From Lentzea nigeriaca (GTDB taxonomy: Bacteria > Actinomycetota > Actinomycetes > Mycobacteriales > Pseudonocardiaceae), in assembly GCF_016907955.1 (NCBI RefSeq), contig NZ_JAFBCX010000027.1, positions 1 to 64,000 of the forward strand: a stretch of 64,000 bases of DNA, read 5' to 3'. Below the pieces are notes generated by a model. It was not told where the DNA came from and ran no database searches. It saw only the letters and a list, made by a program, of their open reading frames with translations. Position numbers and translations under genes: made by a program. Each line of letters begins with the position of its first letter. Position 1 is the stretch's first letter. Below, piece by piece: positions 15,748 to 24,110 of the stretch.

Positions 15748-16917
15748 TCACCAGGCCGCCACGAGCTTCAACGGGCCCCTGACCAGCGATCCCTTGCGGA
15801 ACTCGACCGGTTCGACGAGCCGCAGACCGGGCATCCGGCGCAGCACCGTGCCGAGCGCCACCTGCAGCTCCATCCGCGCGAGCTGCGAGCCGAGGCAGAA
15901 GTGGATGCCGTGCCCGAACTGCAGGTGCTGGCCCACCTCGCGGTCGAGGTCGAGCTCGTCGCCCTTCGCGTACACGGACTCGTCGCGGTTCGCCGACGAC
16001 ACGACCACCAGCAGGGCGTCGCCTTCCTTCACGAGCACGTTGCCGACCTGGACGTCCTCGGTCGCGATGCGTGGGAAGCCGGCGCCACTGCCCAATGGGA
16101 TGAACCTCAGCAGCTCCTCGATCGCGTTCGGAAGCGTGTCGGGGTTCTCCCGCAGGCGCTTCACGGCGTCCGGGCGCTCCAGCAGGGTGACGATGCTGTT
16201 GGCAAGCATGTTCGCCGTCGTCTCGTGGCCCGCCACCAGCAACGTGATGCCGAACCGGACGAGTTCGTCCTCGGTCAGCCGGTCGTCGTTGTCCCTGGCC
16301 GCGACGAGTGCGCTCATCAGGTCGTCCGCGGGCTGTTCGCGGCGTTTCGCGACGAGGTCGGTGAAGTAGGCGTGCAGCTTCAGCATGCCGTCCATCGCCT
16401 CTTCCGGCGTGTAGCTGCCGATCGTGGAGAGAACCTGGTCCGACCACCTGCGGAAGTCCGCGCGGTCCTCGAACGGCACGCCGAGCAGCTCGCAGATGAT
16501 CGTGATCGGGAACGGCATGGTGAAGCCCTCGACGAGGTCGCCGGGGTTGTCCATCCGGTCGAGGAGCTCGTCGGTGATCTGTTGCGCGCGTGGACGCAGC
16601 TCCTCGATCCGCCGCACCGTGAACGCCTTGGACACGAGGCGACGCATGCGCGCGTGGTCCTCGCCGTCGTGCGTGAGGATCGATCCACCGGGTGCGATGA
16701 GGGGCTGCATCCTCGGTACGTCCTGGTTGACCGTTCGCGCTCGGCTGAACCGGGGGTCGCTCAGGACGAACTTGGTCTCTTCATAGGACGTGACGAGCCA
16801 GCCCTCTCCGCCGTACGGGTACGTCACGCGCGTGACGGGCTCTTCACGCCGCAGACGTTCATACGTCGGATCGAGGGCCAGGCCGTCGGTTTCGGAGAAC
16901 GGGTAGGTGGGAGCCAT
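15748..16917 (-). CDS. Cytochrome P450 (bacterial class I type)
   Basis: 389 residues, standard for soluble actinomycete P450s. The I-helix oxygen motif AGHETTA is near residue 229, the ExxR pair lies in EELLRF, and the heme loop FGHGIHFCLG places the axial Cys near 341. It resembles the CYP107/CYP105 groups by overall pattern, but the family number is not assigned. No ferredoxin or reductase gene is adjacent, so electrons must come from elsewhere. It stands alone between nadD and proA, tail to head with proA on the same strand. Confidence 0.93.
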   Translation of the reverse strand: MAPTYPFSETDGLALDPTYERLRREEPVTRVTYPYGGEGWLVTSYEETKFVLSDPRFSRARTVNQDVPRMQPLIAPGGSILTHDGEDHARMRRLVSKAFTVRRIEELRPRAQQITDELLDRMDNPGDLVEGFTMPFPITIICELLGVPFEDRADFRRWSDQVLSTIGSYTPEEAMDGMLKLHAYFTDLVAKRREQPADDLMSALVAARDNDDRLTEDELVRFGITLLVAGHETTANMLANSIVTLLERPDAVKRLRENPDTLPNAIEELLRFIPLGSGAGFPRIATEDVQVGNVLVKEGDALLVVVSSANRDESVYAKGDELDLDREVGQHLQFGHGIHFCLGSQLARMELQVALGTVLRRMPGLRLVEPVEFRKGSLVRGPLKLVAAW

Positions 16918-16933
16918 GCCTCCGAACGTAGAG

Positions 16934-18199
16934 CTATCCCTTCGGGCGCGTGTGACCTTCGCCCCAGACGACCCATTTAGAGGACGTCAGCTCGGCCAGG
17001 CCCATCGGACCGCGGGCGTGCAGCTTCTGCGTCGAGATGCCGATCTCCGCGCCCATGCCGAACTCCGCGCCGTCCGTGTACGCCGTGGAGGCGTTGACGA
17101 ACACCGCCGCCGCGTCCACCCGCGTCGTGAACTTCCGTGCGGCCGCGACGTCGTTCGTGACAATGGCCTCGCTGTGGCCGGAGCCGTACGTCGCGATGTG
17201 CTTCACCGCCTCGTCCAACGAGTCGACGACCTTCGCGGCGATGTCGAGGCTCAGGTACTCCGTGCCCCAGTCTGCCTCGGTCGCTTCCAGGACGTCGGGC
17301 TGACCGGCGAACGTCGTGTCACCGTGGATGACCACGCTCTCCTGCTGCAACGCCTTCGTGATGCGCGGGACGAACTCGGCCGCGACGTCCTTGTGCACCA
17401 GAAGGGATTCCGCGGCGTTGCACACGCTCGTGCGCCGGGTCTTGGCGTTCAGGACGATGGCCTCGGCCATGTCGAGATCGGCGTGCGCGTCCACGTACAC
17501 GTGGCAGTTGCCGACGCCGGTCTCGATCGCGGGAACCGTCGCCTGCTCCACGACGGCGTTGATCAGACCCGCGCCACCGCGCGGAATCACCAGGTCGACC
17601 AGGCCGCGCGCGGTGATGAGGTGCGTCACGGAGGCGCGGTCGTGGCACGGCAGGAGCTGCACGCAGTCGGCCGGCAGGTTCACGCTTTCGAGTGCATCGC
17701 GCAGGACGGCGACGAGCGTGGTGTTGGAGTGCTCGGCGGTCGAGGAACCCCGCAGCAGCGCGGCGTTGCCCGACTTCAGCGCGAGACCGGCGGCGTCGAC
17801 CGTGACGTTCGGGCGACCCTCGTAGACCATGCCGACGACGCCCATCGGGACGCGGACCTGCTTGAGCTCCAGGCCGTTCGGCAGGATGCCGCCGTTGAGC
17901 ACCTGACCGACCGGATCAGCCAGTCCCGCAACGGTTTCCAGGCCGACGGCGACGCCCTCGATGCGGGCTTCGTTCAACGTCAGGCGGTCCAGGATGTTGT
18001 CCGGCAGTCCTGCCGCCCTGCCCGCTTCGAGGTCCTTCTGGTTGGCCTCGATGATCTCTGGCGCGCGCCGGCGGAGAGCGGCGGCCATCTCGTGCAGCGC
18101 GGCGTCCTTGCGCTCACGGGTGGCGAGGACGAGTTCGTCGGCGGCGACGCGGGCGCGGCGGGCTGCTGCGTGCACCTGGTCGCGCAGGTCATCAGTCAC
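16934..18199 (-). CDS. proA: Glutamate-5-semialdehyde dehydrogenase (gamma-glutamyl phosphate reductase)
   Basis: 421 residues from GTG at 18199. Second step of proline synthesis: NADPH reduction of gamma-glutamyl phosphate. The catalytic Cys is in TRRTSVCNAAESLLVH, the GSSTAEHSN loop and the ALDH-fold NASTAYTDGAEFGMGAEIG segment are present. Its partner proB is about 8.5 kb away, with unrelated genes between, as also in mycobacteria. The gene diverges from recQ over 63 bp. The long open frame continuing upstream of 18199 is antisense to recQ and not real. Confidence 0.95.
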   Translation of the reverse strand: MTDDLRDQVHAAARRARVAADELVLATRERKDAALHEMAAALRRRAPEIIEANQKDLEAGRAAGLPDNILDRLTLNEARIEGVAVGLETVAGLADPVGQVLNGGILPNGLELKQVRVPMGVVGMVYEGRPNVTVDAAGLALKSGNAALLRGSSTAEHSNTTLVAVLRDALESVNLPADCVQLLPCHDRASVTHLITARGLVDLVIPRGGAGLINAVVEQATVPAIETGVGNCHVYVDAHADLDMAEAIVLNAKTRRTSVCNAAESLLVHKDVAAEFVPRITKALQQESVVIHGDTTFAGQPDVLEATEADWGTEYLSLDIAAKVVDSLDEAVKHIATYGSGHSEAIVTNDVAAARKFTTRVDAAAVFVNASTAYTDGAEFGMGAEIGISTQKLHARGPMGLAELTSSKWVVWGEGHTRPKG

Positions 18200-18220
18200 G
18201 CCACACAGCTTACGACCTGC

Positions 18221-18236
18221 GACAATCACAATTGTC
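18221..18236. promoter_or_regulatory. Inverted repeat in the proA/recQ divergent promoter
   Basis: GACAAT and ATTGTC flank CACA. On the minus strand CTGACA could serve as a -35 element for proA, with the GTG start 35 bases downstream. The repeat could be an operator shared by both genes. Confidence 0.4.
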
Positions 18237-18262
18237 AGACCCGCCTGGCAAGCTTGCTCCCC

Positions 18263-20347
18263 ATGGACGACATCGCGCTGCGAGAACTGGCGGAGGAGCG
18301 CCTCCGGGCACTGGCGGGCCCGGAGGCGGTGCTGCGCGAGGACCAGTGGACCGCGATCCACACCCTCGTGGCCCAGCGCCGCAGAGCTCTCGTCGTCCAG
18401 CGCACGGGCTGGGGCAAGTCGGCCGTGTACTTCATCGCGACGGCGTTGCTGCGCCAGCTCGGTGAGGGACCGACGGTCATCGTCTCGCCACTGCTCGCGT
18501 TGATGCGCAACCAGATCGACGCGGCGGCGCGGGCGGGCGTGCACGCGGTGACGATCAACTCGGCCAACACCGACGAGTGGGACGCCGTGCAGGAGCAGGT
18601 CGCGGCGGGCGACGTCGACGTGCTCCTGGTGAGTCCGGAACGGCTGAACAACCCCGATTTCCGCGATGCCGTGCTGCCCTCGCTGACCGCCTCCGCGGGC
18701 ATGCTCGTGGTCGACGAGGCGCACTGCATCTCGGACTGGGGCCACGACTTCCGGCCGGACTACCGCAGGCTGCGGACGCTGCTGACGGAGCTGCCACCGG
18801 GCGTGCCGGTGCTGGCGACGACGGCGACGGCCAACGACCGCGTGGTCCACGACGTCACCGAGCAGCTGGGGCTCGGCGCCGACGAGGGCACGTTGGTCCT
18901 GCGCGGGCCGCTCGACCGCGACAGCCTGCGTCTGTCGGTCGCTCTGCTGCCGACCGCCGAGGCGCGCCTCGGGTGGCTCGCGGAGCAGCTCGACCGGCTG
19001 CCGGGCTCCGGCATCATCTACACGCTCACGGTCGCGGCGGCGGACGACATCGCGGCGTTCCTGTCCTCGCGCGGCTTCCCGGTGGCCGCGTACTCGGGCA
19101 AGACGGAGCCCGCCGAACGTGAACGCGCCGAGGAGGACCTGCTGAACAACCGGGTCAAAGCGCTGGTCGCCACCTCTGCTCTGGGCATGGGTTTCGACAA
19201 GCCGGACCTGGGGTTCGTCGTGCACGTCGGCGCGCCGTCCTCCCCCATCGCCTACTACCAGCAGATCGGCCGGGCGGGTCGCGGCGTCGACCGCGCCGAG
19301 GTGATCCTGCTGCCCGGCCACGAGGACCGCGACATCTGGGCGTACTTCGCGTCGCTGGCGTTCCCGGCGGAGGTCGTGGTGCGCCAGGTGCTGTCCGCAC
19401 TGGCCGGCGCGGCCAAACCGCTGTCGACGGCGGCGCTGGAGCCGATGGTCGAGCTGTCCCGCGGCCGGCTCGAGGTCGTGCTGAAGGTGCTGGACGTCGA
19501 CGGTGCCGTGCGGCGTGTGCGCGGGGGCTGGGAGGCGACCGGCCGCCCGTGGGAGTACGACGGCGACCGGTACGCACGCATCGCCGAGGCGCGCAGGGCA
19601 GAGCAGCAGGTGATGATCGACTACGTGCGCACGTCGTCGTGCCGGATGAGGTTCCTGCAGGACCAGCTCGACGACCCGACCGCGCACGACTGCGGCCGCT
19701 GCGACAACTGCACGGGCGAGCGGTTGTCGCTGGACGTCTCGGAAACCGCGGCGGGCGCGGCCCGCGAACGCCTGCTGCGACCCGGCCTCGACGTGGCGCC
19801 GCGCAAGATGTGGCCCACCGGCATGGCCGCGATCGGGGTCTCGTTGTCCGGCAAGATCGGGCCGTCGGAGGTCGCGGCGACGGGCCGGGCGCTGGGCCGC
19901 CTCACCGACATCGGCTGGGGCACCCGCCTGCGCGACCTGCTCGCCGACGGTACCGACCGCGAGATCCCCGACGACGTGTTCGCGGCGTGCGTGAAGGTGT
20001 TGTCGGCGTGGGACTGGGACGACCGGCCGGTGGGCGTGGTGACCGTCGGTTCGCGACGCCGGCCTGCTCTGGTCGGCAGCTTCGGCCAGCACATCGCGTC
20101 GATCGGCCGGCTGCCGTTCCTCGGCACCGTGTGGCTCGGTGAGTCGACGCACCGAGCCAACAGCGCCCAGCGCCTGGCCGGGCTCGTGCGGTCCGGTGAG
20201 ACGCCGGACGTGTCCGGTGTGGACGGTCCTCTGCTGCTGGTGGACGACCACATCGACACGGGCTGGACGATGACGGTGGCCGCTCGGATGCTCAGGAAGG
20301 AGGGGGTGCCTGCGGTGCTGCCGTTCGCGCTGGCCGTCACCAACTGA
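18263..20347 (+). CDS. RecQ-family ATP-dependent DNA helicase with C-terminal phosphoribosyltransferase-like domain
   Basis: 694 residues. Helicase core: Walker A RTGWGKSAVYF (near 48), DEAH box VVDEAHCISDWGHDFRPDYR (near 152), motif III TATATAND, motif VI QQIGRAGRGVDR. The RecQ zinc cysteines follow (CRMRF ... CGRCDNC, about 459-481). After that, in place of an HRDC domain, there is a segment of about 200 residues ending in LLLVDDHIDTGWTM (near 657), which is the PRPP-binding loop pattern of type I phosphoribosyltransferases. A 3'-5' unwinding role in recombination or repair is expected; the role of the C-terminal domain is unknown. ATG at 18263 is preceded by no strong ribosome binding site. 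Confidence 0.9.
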   Translation: MDDIALRELAEERLRALAGPEAVLREDQWTAIHTLVAQRRRALVVQRTGWGKSAVYFIATALLRQLGEGPTVIVSPLLALMRNQIDAAARAGVHAVTINSANTDEWDAVQEQVAAGDVDVLLVSPERLNNPDFRDAVLPSLTASAGMLVVDEAHCISDWGHDFRPDYRRLRTLLTELPPGVPVLATTATANDRVVHDVTEQLGLGADEGTLVLRGPLDRDSLRLSVALLPTAEARLGWLAEQLDRLPGSGIIYTLTVAAADDIAAFLSSRGFPVAAYSGKTEPAERERAEEDLLNNRVKALVATSALGMGFDKPDLGFVVHVGAPSSPIAYYQQIGRAGRGVDRAEVILLPGHEDRDIWAYFASLAFPAEVVVRQVLSALAGAAKPLSTAALEPMVELSRGRLEVVLKVLDVDGAVRRVRGGWEATGRPWEYDGDRYARIAEARRAEQQVMIDYVRTSSCRMRFLQDQLDDPTAHDCGRCDNCTGERLSLDVSETAAGAARERLLRPGLDVAPRKMWPTGMAAIGVSLSGKIGPSEVAATGRALGRLTDIGWGTRLRDLLADGTDREIPDDVFAACVKVLSAWDWDDRPVGVVTVGSRRRPALVGSFGQHIASIGRLPFLGTVWLGESTHRANSAQRLAGLVRSGETPDVSGVDGPLLLVDDHIDTGWTMTVAARMLRKEGVPAVLPFALAVTN

Positions 20348-20349
20348 GG

Positions 20350-20657
20350 AACGGCACCGGCATCGGCGCTCTGGTGCTCGAGGTCGCCAACGAGACTGTG
20401 GAGCTCAAGGCCGGCAACGGCCAGGCGAGCCGACTGACGTACCGCGGCATCAAGAAGTTCGACTACGACGTCGCGCTGTCGTTCTCGAGCGCTGATCGGC
20501 AGTGGGCGGCTCAGACAGCACGGTGCGGGCGGCCTACGAAGCGCTGGCCGACCTCAACGACACCAACTACGTCCTGATGGCGGACGGCGACACAACGACC
20601 GCTGTTGCACATCTCGAACCGGTACCTGCTCGATTCGACATCGTCGCAGGCGAATGA
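20350..20657 (+). pseudogene. Broken TIR-domain gene fragment
   Basis: The frame beginning near 20350 reads VANETVELKAGNG, then KKFDYDVALSFSSADRQWAA, which is the first strand and helix of a bacterial TIR domain. The frame is then lost: it continues with unrelated residues and stops at 20577, while another frame (STVRAAYEALADLNDTNYVL) is open from about 20505 to a stop at 20655. No catalytic Glu region or effector domain remains. It is likely a remnant of a TIR defence or signalling gene next to recQ. The first 20 bases after the recQ stop are in the same open frame, so the left border is uncertain. Confidence 0.55.
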
Positions 20658-20705
20658 CCCGGCCCCGAGTTGTCTCGGTCGTGGCCGAGCGAGAAACTCC
20701 AGTGC

Positions 20706-21659
20706 ATGATCACGCCTGGAACGGCCACGCCTCGCACCGGCAGGTCGTGGTTGCGGATGTTCTTCGTGGGGCTGGTGCTGTGGGTGGCGACGGTGATGAT
20801 CACCTACATCACCGGCAACGCCAACCTGATTCCGACGATCGTGCTGCTGGGCAGTTTCCTGGTGCCGGCGACGTTCGTGGTGTGGGCGTTCGAGCACCGT
20901 CACTCCGGCGAGGTGACCGGGGAGATCGTGTTCCGGACGTTCGCGGTCGGTGGTGTGCTGGGCGTGCTCGGGGCGTCGCTGCTGGAGACGTACCTCCTGC
21001 ATCCGTCGCCGTGGCTGTTCGTGGGTGTCGGGCTGATCGAGGAAGCGGTCAAGCTCGGCGCGCTGGCCTTGCTCACGCGGCACCTCGTGCACAAGTCCGC
21101 GCGGGACGGGCTGGTGCTCGGGGCCAGCGTCGGGTTCGGGTTCGCCGCGTTCGAGTCGGCCGGGTACGCGCTCACGGCCACGTTGACCGAGAACGGGCTG
21201 TCGTTGATGGACCTGGTCACGACCGAGCTGCTGCGGGGCTTCCTCGCTCCGTTCGGGCACGGGCTGTGGACGGCCATCCTCGGCGGGGTGTTGTTCTCGC
21301 GCAGTGTTCGCGAGCACTTCATGCTCACGCGGGGGCTGTTGTGGGCCTACCTCGGGGTGTCGTTGCTGCACGCGCTGTGGGACTCGATGAACAGCATCGC
21401 CATCGTGGTCACGTTGGTGCTGACGGATCAACCGTGGCAGGAGCAGGCGTGGGATGCCGGGTACATGCCGCAGCCGACGCCGACGCAGGTGCAGCTGTTC
21501 ACGGTCTTCACGTGGCTCGGGCTGATCCTGATCTCGGTCGTCGGCCTGGCCTGGCTGGCGCGCCTGGTGCGGGCGTCGCGCCGGGAGTTCGCGCCGGTGC
21601 ACGGGTATCCGCTGCGTACTGACGCGCGGTGGTGGCCGGGAGGCCACCCTCCCCGGTGA
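20706..21659 (+). CDS. PrsW-family intramembrane metalloprotease
   Basis: About 317 residues with eight or so membrane helices. The family motifs are in order: IEEAVKLGAL (EExxK, near 111), GFAAFESAGY, GFLAPFGHGLWTA and LLHALWDSMN, which place the metal-binding Glu/His residues inside the membrane. PrsW of Bacillus cleaves the anti-sigma factor RsiW; the substrate here is unknown and no sigma or anti-sigma gene is adjacent. Start chosen at ATG 20706; an in-frame upstream start at 20670 would add 12 residues. Confidence 0.88.
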   Translation: MITPGTATPRTGRSWLRMFFVGLVLWVATVMITYITGNANLIPTIVLLGSFLVPATFVVWAFEHRHSGEVTGEIVFRTFAVGGVLGVLGASLLETYLLHPSPWLFVGVGLIEEAVKLGALALLTRHLVHKSARDGLVLGASVGFGFAAFESAGYALTATLTENGLSLMDLVTTELLRGFLAPFGHGLWTAILGGVLFSRSVREHFMLTRGLLWAYLGVSLLHALWDSMNSIAIVVTLVLTDQPWQEQAWDAGYMPQPTPTQVQLFTVFTWLGLILISVVGLAWLARLVRASRREFAPVHGYPLRTDARWWPGGHPPR

Positions 21660-21695
21660 GAATGCGATCCCACGGGTTGGCGACGCCGCCGGGAG

Positions 21696-22409
21696 TCATC
21701 CGGCGAGGAAGCTCAGCACGGCGTCGCGGAACTCGGCCGGACGCGTGCTGTGGACGCGGTGGCCCGCGTCGATCGTGATCAGCTTCGCGTGCGGGATCCC
21801 CGCGGTCAGGTCCTCCAGGCGGTCCAGGGGAACGTGGCTGCGCGGGCCGCCGCTGATCACCAGTGTCGGGGCCTTGATCGCGGCCAGGCCGTCCCACCAC
21901 AGCGGGTCGGGAGCGCGCAGTTGCGTCAGGATCTGGGGGACCATGCGGCGGTCGAAGGCGCGCAGCAGGCCTTGCAGCGCGAGGGTCAGCGCCACGCCTC
22001 GCTTCGGTGGGCGGGGCTCACCTGAGCGGGGTGGGGGTGGTGGGTCTTCCAGCACCAGTTTGCGGACGCGGTCTGGACGGCGGCCTGCCAGCAGTGCCGC
22101 GATGTGGGCGCCCAGGGAGTGGCCGATCAGGTCGAACTCGGCGATGTCGAGTGCGTCCAGCACGCCGATCACGTCGCGTTGCACCGAATCCAGACGGTAG
22201 TCGCCGGTCCGGGCGCTGGTGCCGTGGCCGCGCAGGTCGGGGGCGATCACCAGGCGGCCCACGGACACCAGGTCGCGGGTCAGGCGGGTCCACGTCGCCG
22301 AGTTGCTGGCGAGGGCGTGGAGCAGGACGGCCGGTGAGCCTTCCAGTGGGCCGTCCAGACGGTAGGCGATGGTCACACCGCCGACGTTCAACGTGGGCAG
22401 TGGAACCAT
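21696..22409 (-). CDS. Alpha/beta-fold hydrolase
   Basis: 237 residues. The nucleophile elbow GHSLGAH (Ser about 96), the oxyanion region LLHALASNSATW, an Asp in LVISGGPRSHVPLD and the terminal His in DAGHRVHS complete a Ser-Asp-His triad. Substrate unknown. It is divergent from the P450 at 22451 with only 41 bp between, which suggests a shared promoter region. Tail-to-tail with prsW. Confidence 0.87.
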   Translation of the reverse strand: MVPLPTLNVGGVTIAYRLDGPLEGSPAVLLHALASNSATWTRLTRDLVSVGRLVIAPDLRGHGTSARTGDYRLDSVQRDVIGVLDALDIAEFDLIGHSLGAHIAALLAGRRPDRVRKLVLEDPPPPPRSGEPRPPKRGVALTLALQGLLRAFDRRMVPQILTQLRAPDPLWWDGLAAIKAPTLVISGGPRSHVPLDRLEDLTAGIPHAKLITIDAGHRVHSTRPAEFRDAVLSFLAG

Positions 22410-22450
22410 TGCTGACCGTCCCCCCGGTGCGGTGTGGCACTGTCGTTGCC

Positions 22451-23641
22451 ATGATTCCGGACGTCGTGCGGTTTCGGCAGGCCGATCTACTTTCCGGTCT
22501 GTACCGGCGGTTCGGGCCGGTGGTGCGGATGGGGCCCTACACCTACCTGCTCGGGCCGGAGGCGAACCGGTTCGTGTTCGCCAACTCCGAGCTGTTCGAG
22601 GTGGAACGGGCGTTTCAGGTGCTGGTGCCGGTGGACGGGCCCACGTCGTTGATCGTCAGCGACGGTGAGGACCACAAGCGGCGGCGCCGGCTCGTGCAGC
22701 CGGCGTTGGTGCACCGGCAGATCGCGAACTACGTGCCGGTCATGCGGGCCAACGCCGAGGCGGCGCTCGACGCGTGGCGGCCTGGGGAGGTCGTGGACGC
22801 CTACCAGGAGTTCCGAAGGGCGATCCGGCGCAGCACGATCCACGCGTTGTTCGGCGAGAAGCTGGCGCGCGAAGCGGACTTCTTCGGGGCGCACCTGCAG
22901 GTGCTGATCAACCTGATCGACCACAACCCCGCGGTGGTCACGTGGCTGCGGCGGACGAAGGCTCCTGCCTGGCGCAACGCGATGAGGGCTCGGCGGGCCG
23001 TGGACGCGCGGGTGTACCAGGCGATCGAGGAAGCGCGGCAGAAAGCGGCTGACGACGACCACGTGCTCGCGTCGCTCGTGCGGGAGAAGGACGGGCTGAG
23101 CGATCTCGAGGTGCGCGACCAGGTCGTCACGCTGATCGCGGCCGGGTACGAGACGACCAGTGGCGCGATGGCGTGGGCGGTGTTCAACCTGTTGCGGCAC
23201 AACGGGGTTTGGGAACGCGCGCGAGAGGACGACGACTATCTGGCCAATGTCGTCAACGAGACGTTGCGGCTTTGTCCACCGGCGGTGGTGTCGGCGCGGG
23301 TCGCGGCGCAGCCGTTCGAGTTCGGCGGGAAGAAGATCAAGCAGGGCGCGTTTCTGTTGTACAGCCCCTATGTCACGCATCGGCTGGCCGAGGTGTGGCC
23401 GGATCCGCTGCGGTTCGACCCCGACCGCTGGGAACGCAAGCCCGCGCCGCACGAGTTCCTGCCGTTCGGCGGCGGTCCGCACCGGTGCATCGGCGCCGGG
23501 CTCGCCACGACGGAGCTGACCGTGATGCTGAAAGCGTTGCTGCAAAGGCCGAAACCGGAGCTGCTCCCCCAGCGCATCACGCCGACGAGCGTCGCCGCGA
23601 TGCGTCCGAAGCGCGGCCTCAGAATCCGAGCAGCAGGGTGA
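22451..23641 (+). CDS. Cytochrome P450
   Basis: 396 residues. AAGYETTSG (I-helix, near 231), NETLRL (ExxR, near 270) and FGGGPHRCIGAG (heme Cys near 345) are all intact. The pattern FLPFGGGPHRCIG and the PERF-like RFDPDRW are closer to fatty-acid/CYP102-CYP4-like P450s than to the CYP107 type at 15748. No redox partner is nearby. ATG 22451 is taken because the conserved N-terminus begins there; the open frame upstream is antisense to the hydrolase. Its last 23 bases overlap the stop end of the convergent DUF1772 gene. Confidence 0.9.
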   Translation: MIPDVVRFRQADLLSGLYRRFGPVVRMGPYTYLLGPEANRFVFANSELFEVERAFQVLVPVDGPTSLIVSDGEDHKRRRRLVQPALVHRQIANYVPVMRANAEAALDAWRPGEVVDAYQEFRRAIRRSTIHALFGEKLAREADFFGAHLQVLINLIDHNPAVVTWLRRTKAPAWRNAMRARRAVDARVYQAIEEARQKAADDDHVLASLVREKDGLSDLEVRDQVVTLIAAGYETTSGAMAWAVFNLLRHNGVWERAREDDDYLANVVNETLRLCPPAVVSARVAAQPFEFGGKKIKQGAFLLYSPYVTHRLAEVWPDPLRFDPDRWERKPAPHEFLPFGGGPHRCIGAGLATTELTVMLKALLQRPKPELLPQRITPTSVAAMRPKRGLRIRAAG

Positions 23642-24029
23642 TCGTCGAGGCCAGGCTCGCGAGGCCGCGCACGTGGTTCCAGATCGTCCACTTGCGCAGG
23701 TATTCCGGCCAGTAGGCATCGTCGGTCCGCTCCAGACGGTTGTTCATCGGCACGTTGACGAACATCGTCAGCAGGAACGAACCCACGAGGTAGAGCAGGC
23801 CGCCCGCGATCCGGCCCTCGAAGACCTCGATACCGCACAGGATCACGTTGCCGGCGAACACCAGCAGGAACACCGGGTTCTGGATTCGCACGTTAATACG
23901 GCGCATGGCATCGCGGGCGCGTTCGGACGGCAGGTCCGCGAGACCCGGCATGACGGCGGCGGAGAAGGCGAAGAACAGGCCGGCCATCAGGCCGGACGCG
24001 GCGGCTGCGATCAGCGTGATTGTCCCCAT
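23619..24029 (-). CDS. DUF1772 (anthrone-oxygenase-like) membrane protein
   Basis: 136 residues, four membrane helices, with NRLERTDDAYWPEYLRKWTIWNHVRGLAS as the conserved core in two pieces and FSAAVMPGLADLP at the first helix. The family includes anthrone oxygenases and many uncharacterised small membrane proteins. It diverges from the AraC regulator at 24111 over 81 bp and is the likely target of that regulator. Confidence 0.85.
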   Translation of the reverse strand: MGTITLIAAAASGLMAGLFFAFSAAVMPGLADLPSERARDAMRRINVRIQNPVFLLVFAGNVILCGIEVFEGRIAGGLLYLVGSFLLTMFVNVPMNNRLERTDDAYWPEYLRKWTIWNHVRGLASLASTITLLLGF

Positions 24030-24110
24030 GGCGCCAACTGTGGCTCGCGCAGGCCGGACTCTCAATGACAGTTCATCGCGCGCACTTGCTCGTTCGTCCA
24101 GACTGGGTGA

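Noticed and set aside
18200..20251. Continuation of the proA frame upstream of its GTG
   Set aside because: Antisense to recQ, whose helicase motifs are intact; proA similarity begins at 18199.
20580..20640. Peptide PLLHISNRYLLDS in a third frame of the TIR relic, reminiscent of a spermidine-synthase-like motif
   Set aside because: Only 13 residues, and no neighbouring sequence supports the family; likely coincidence.
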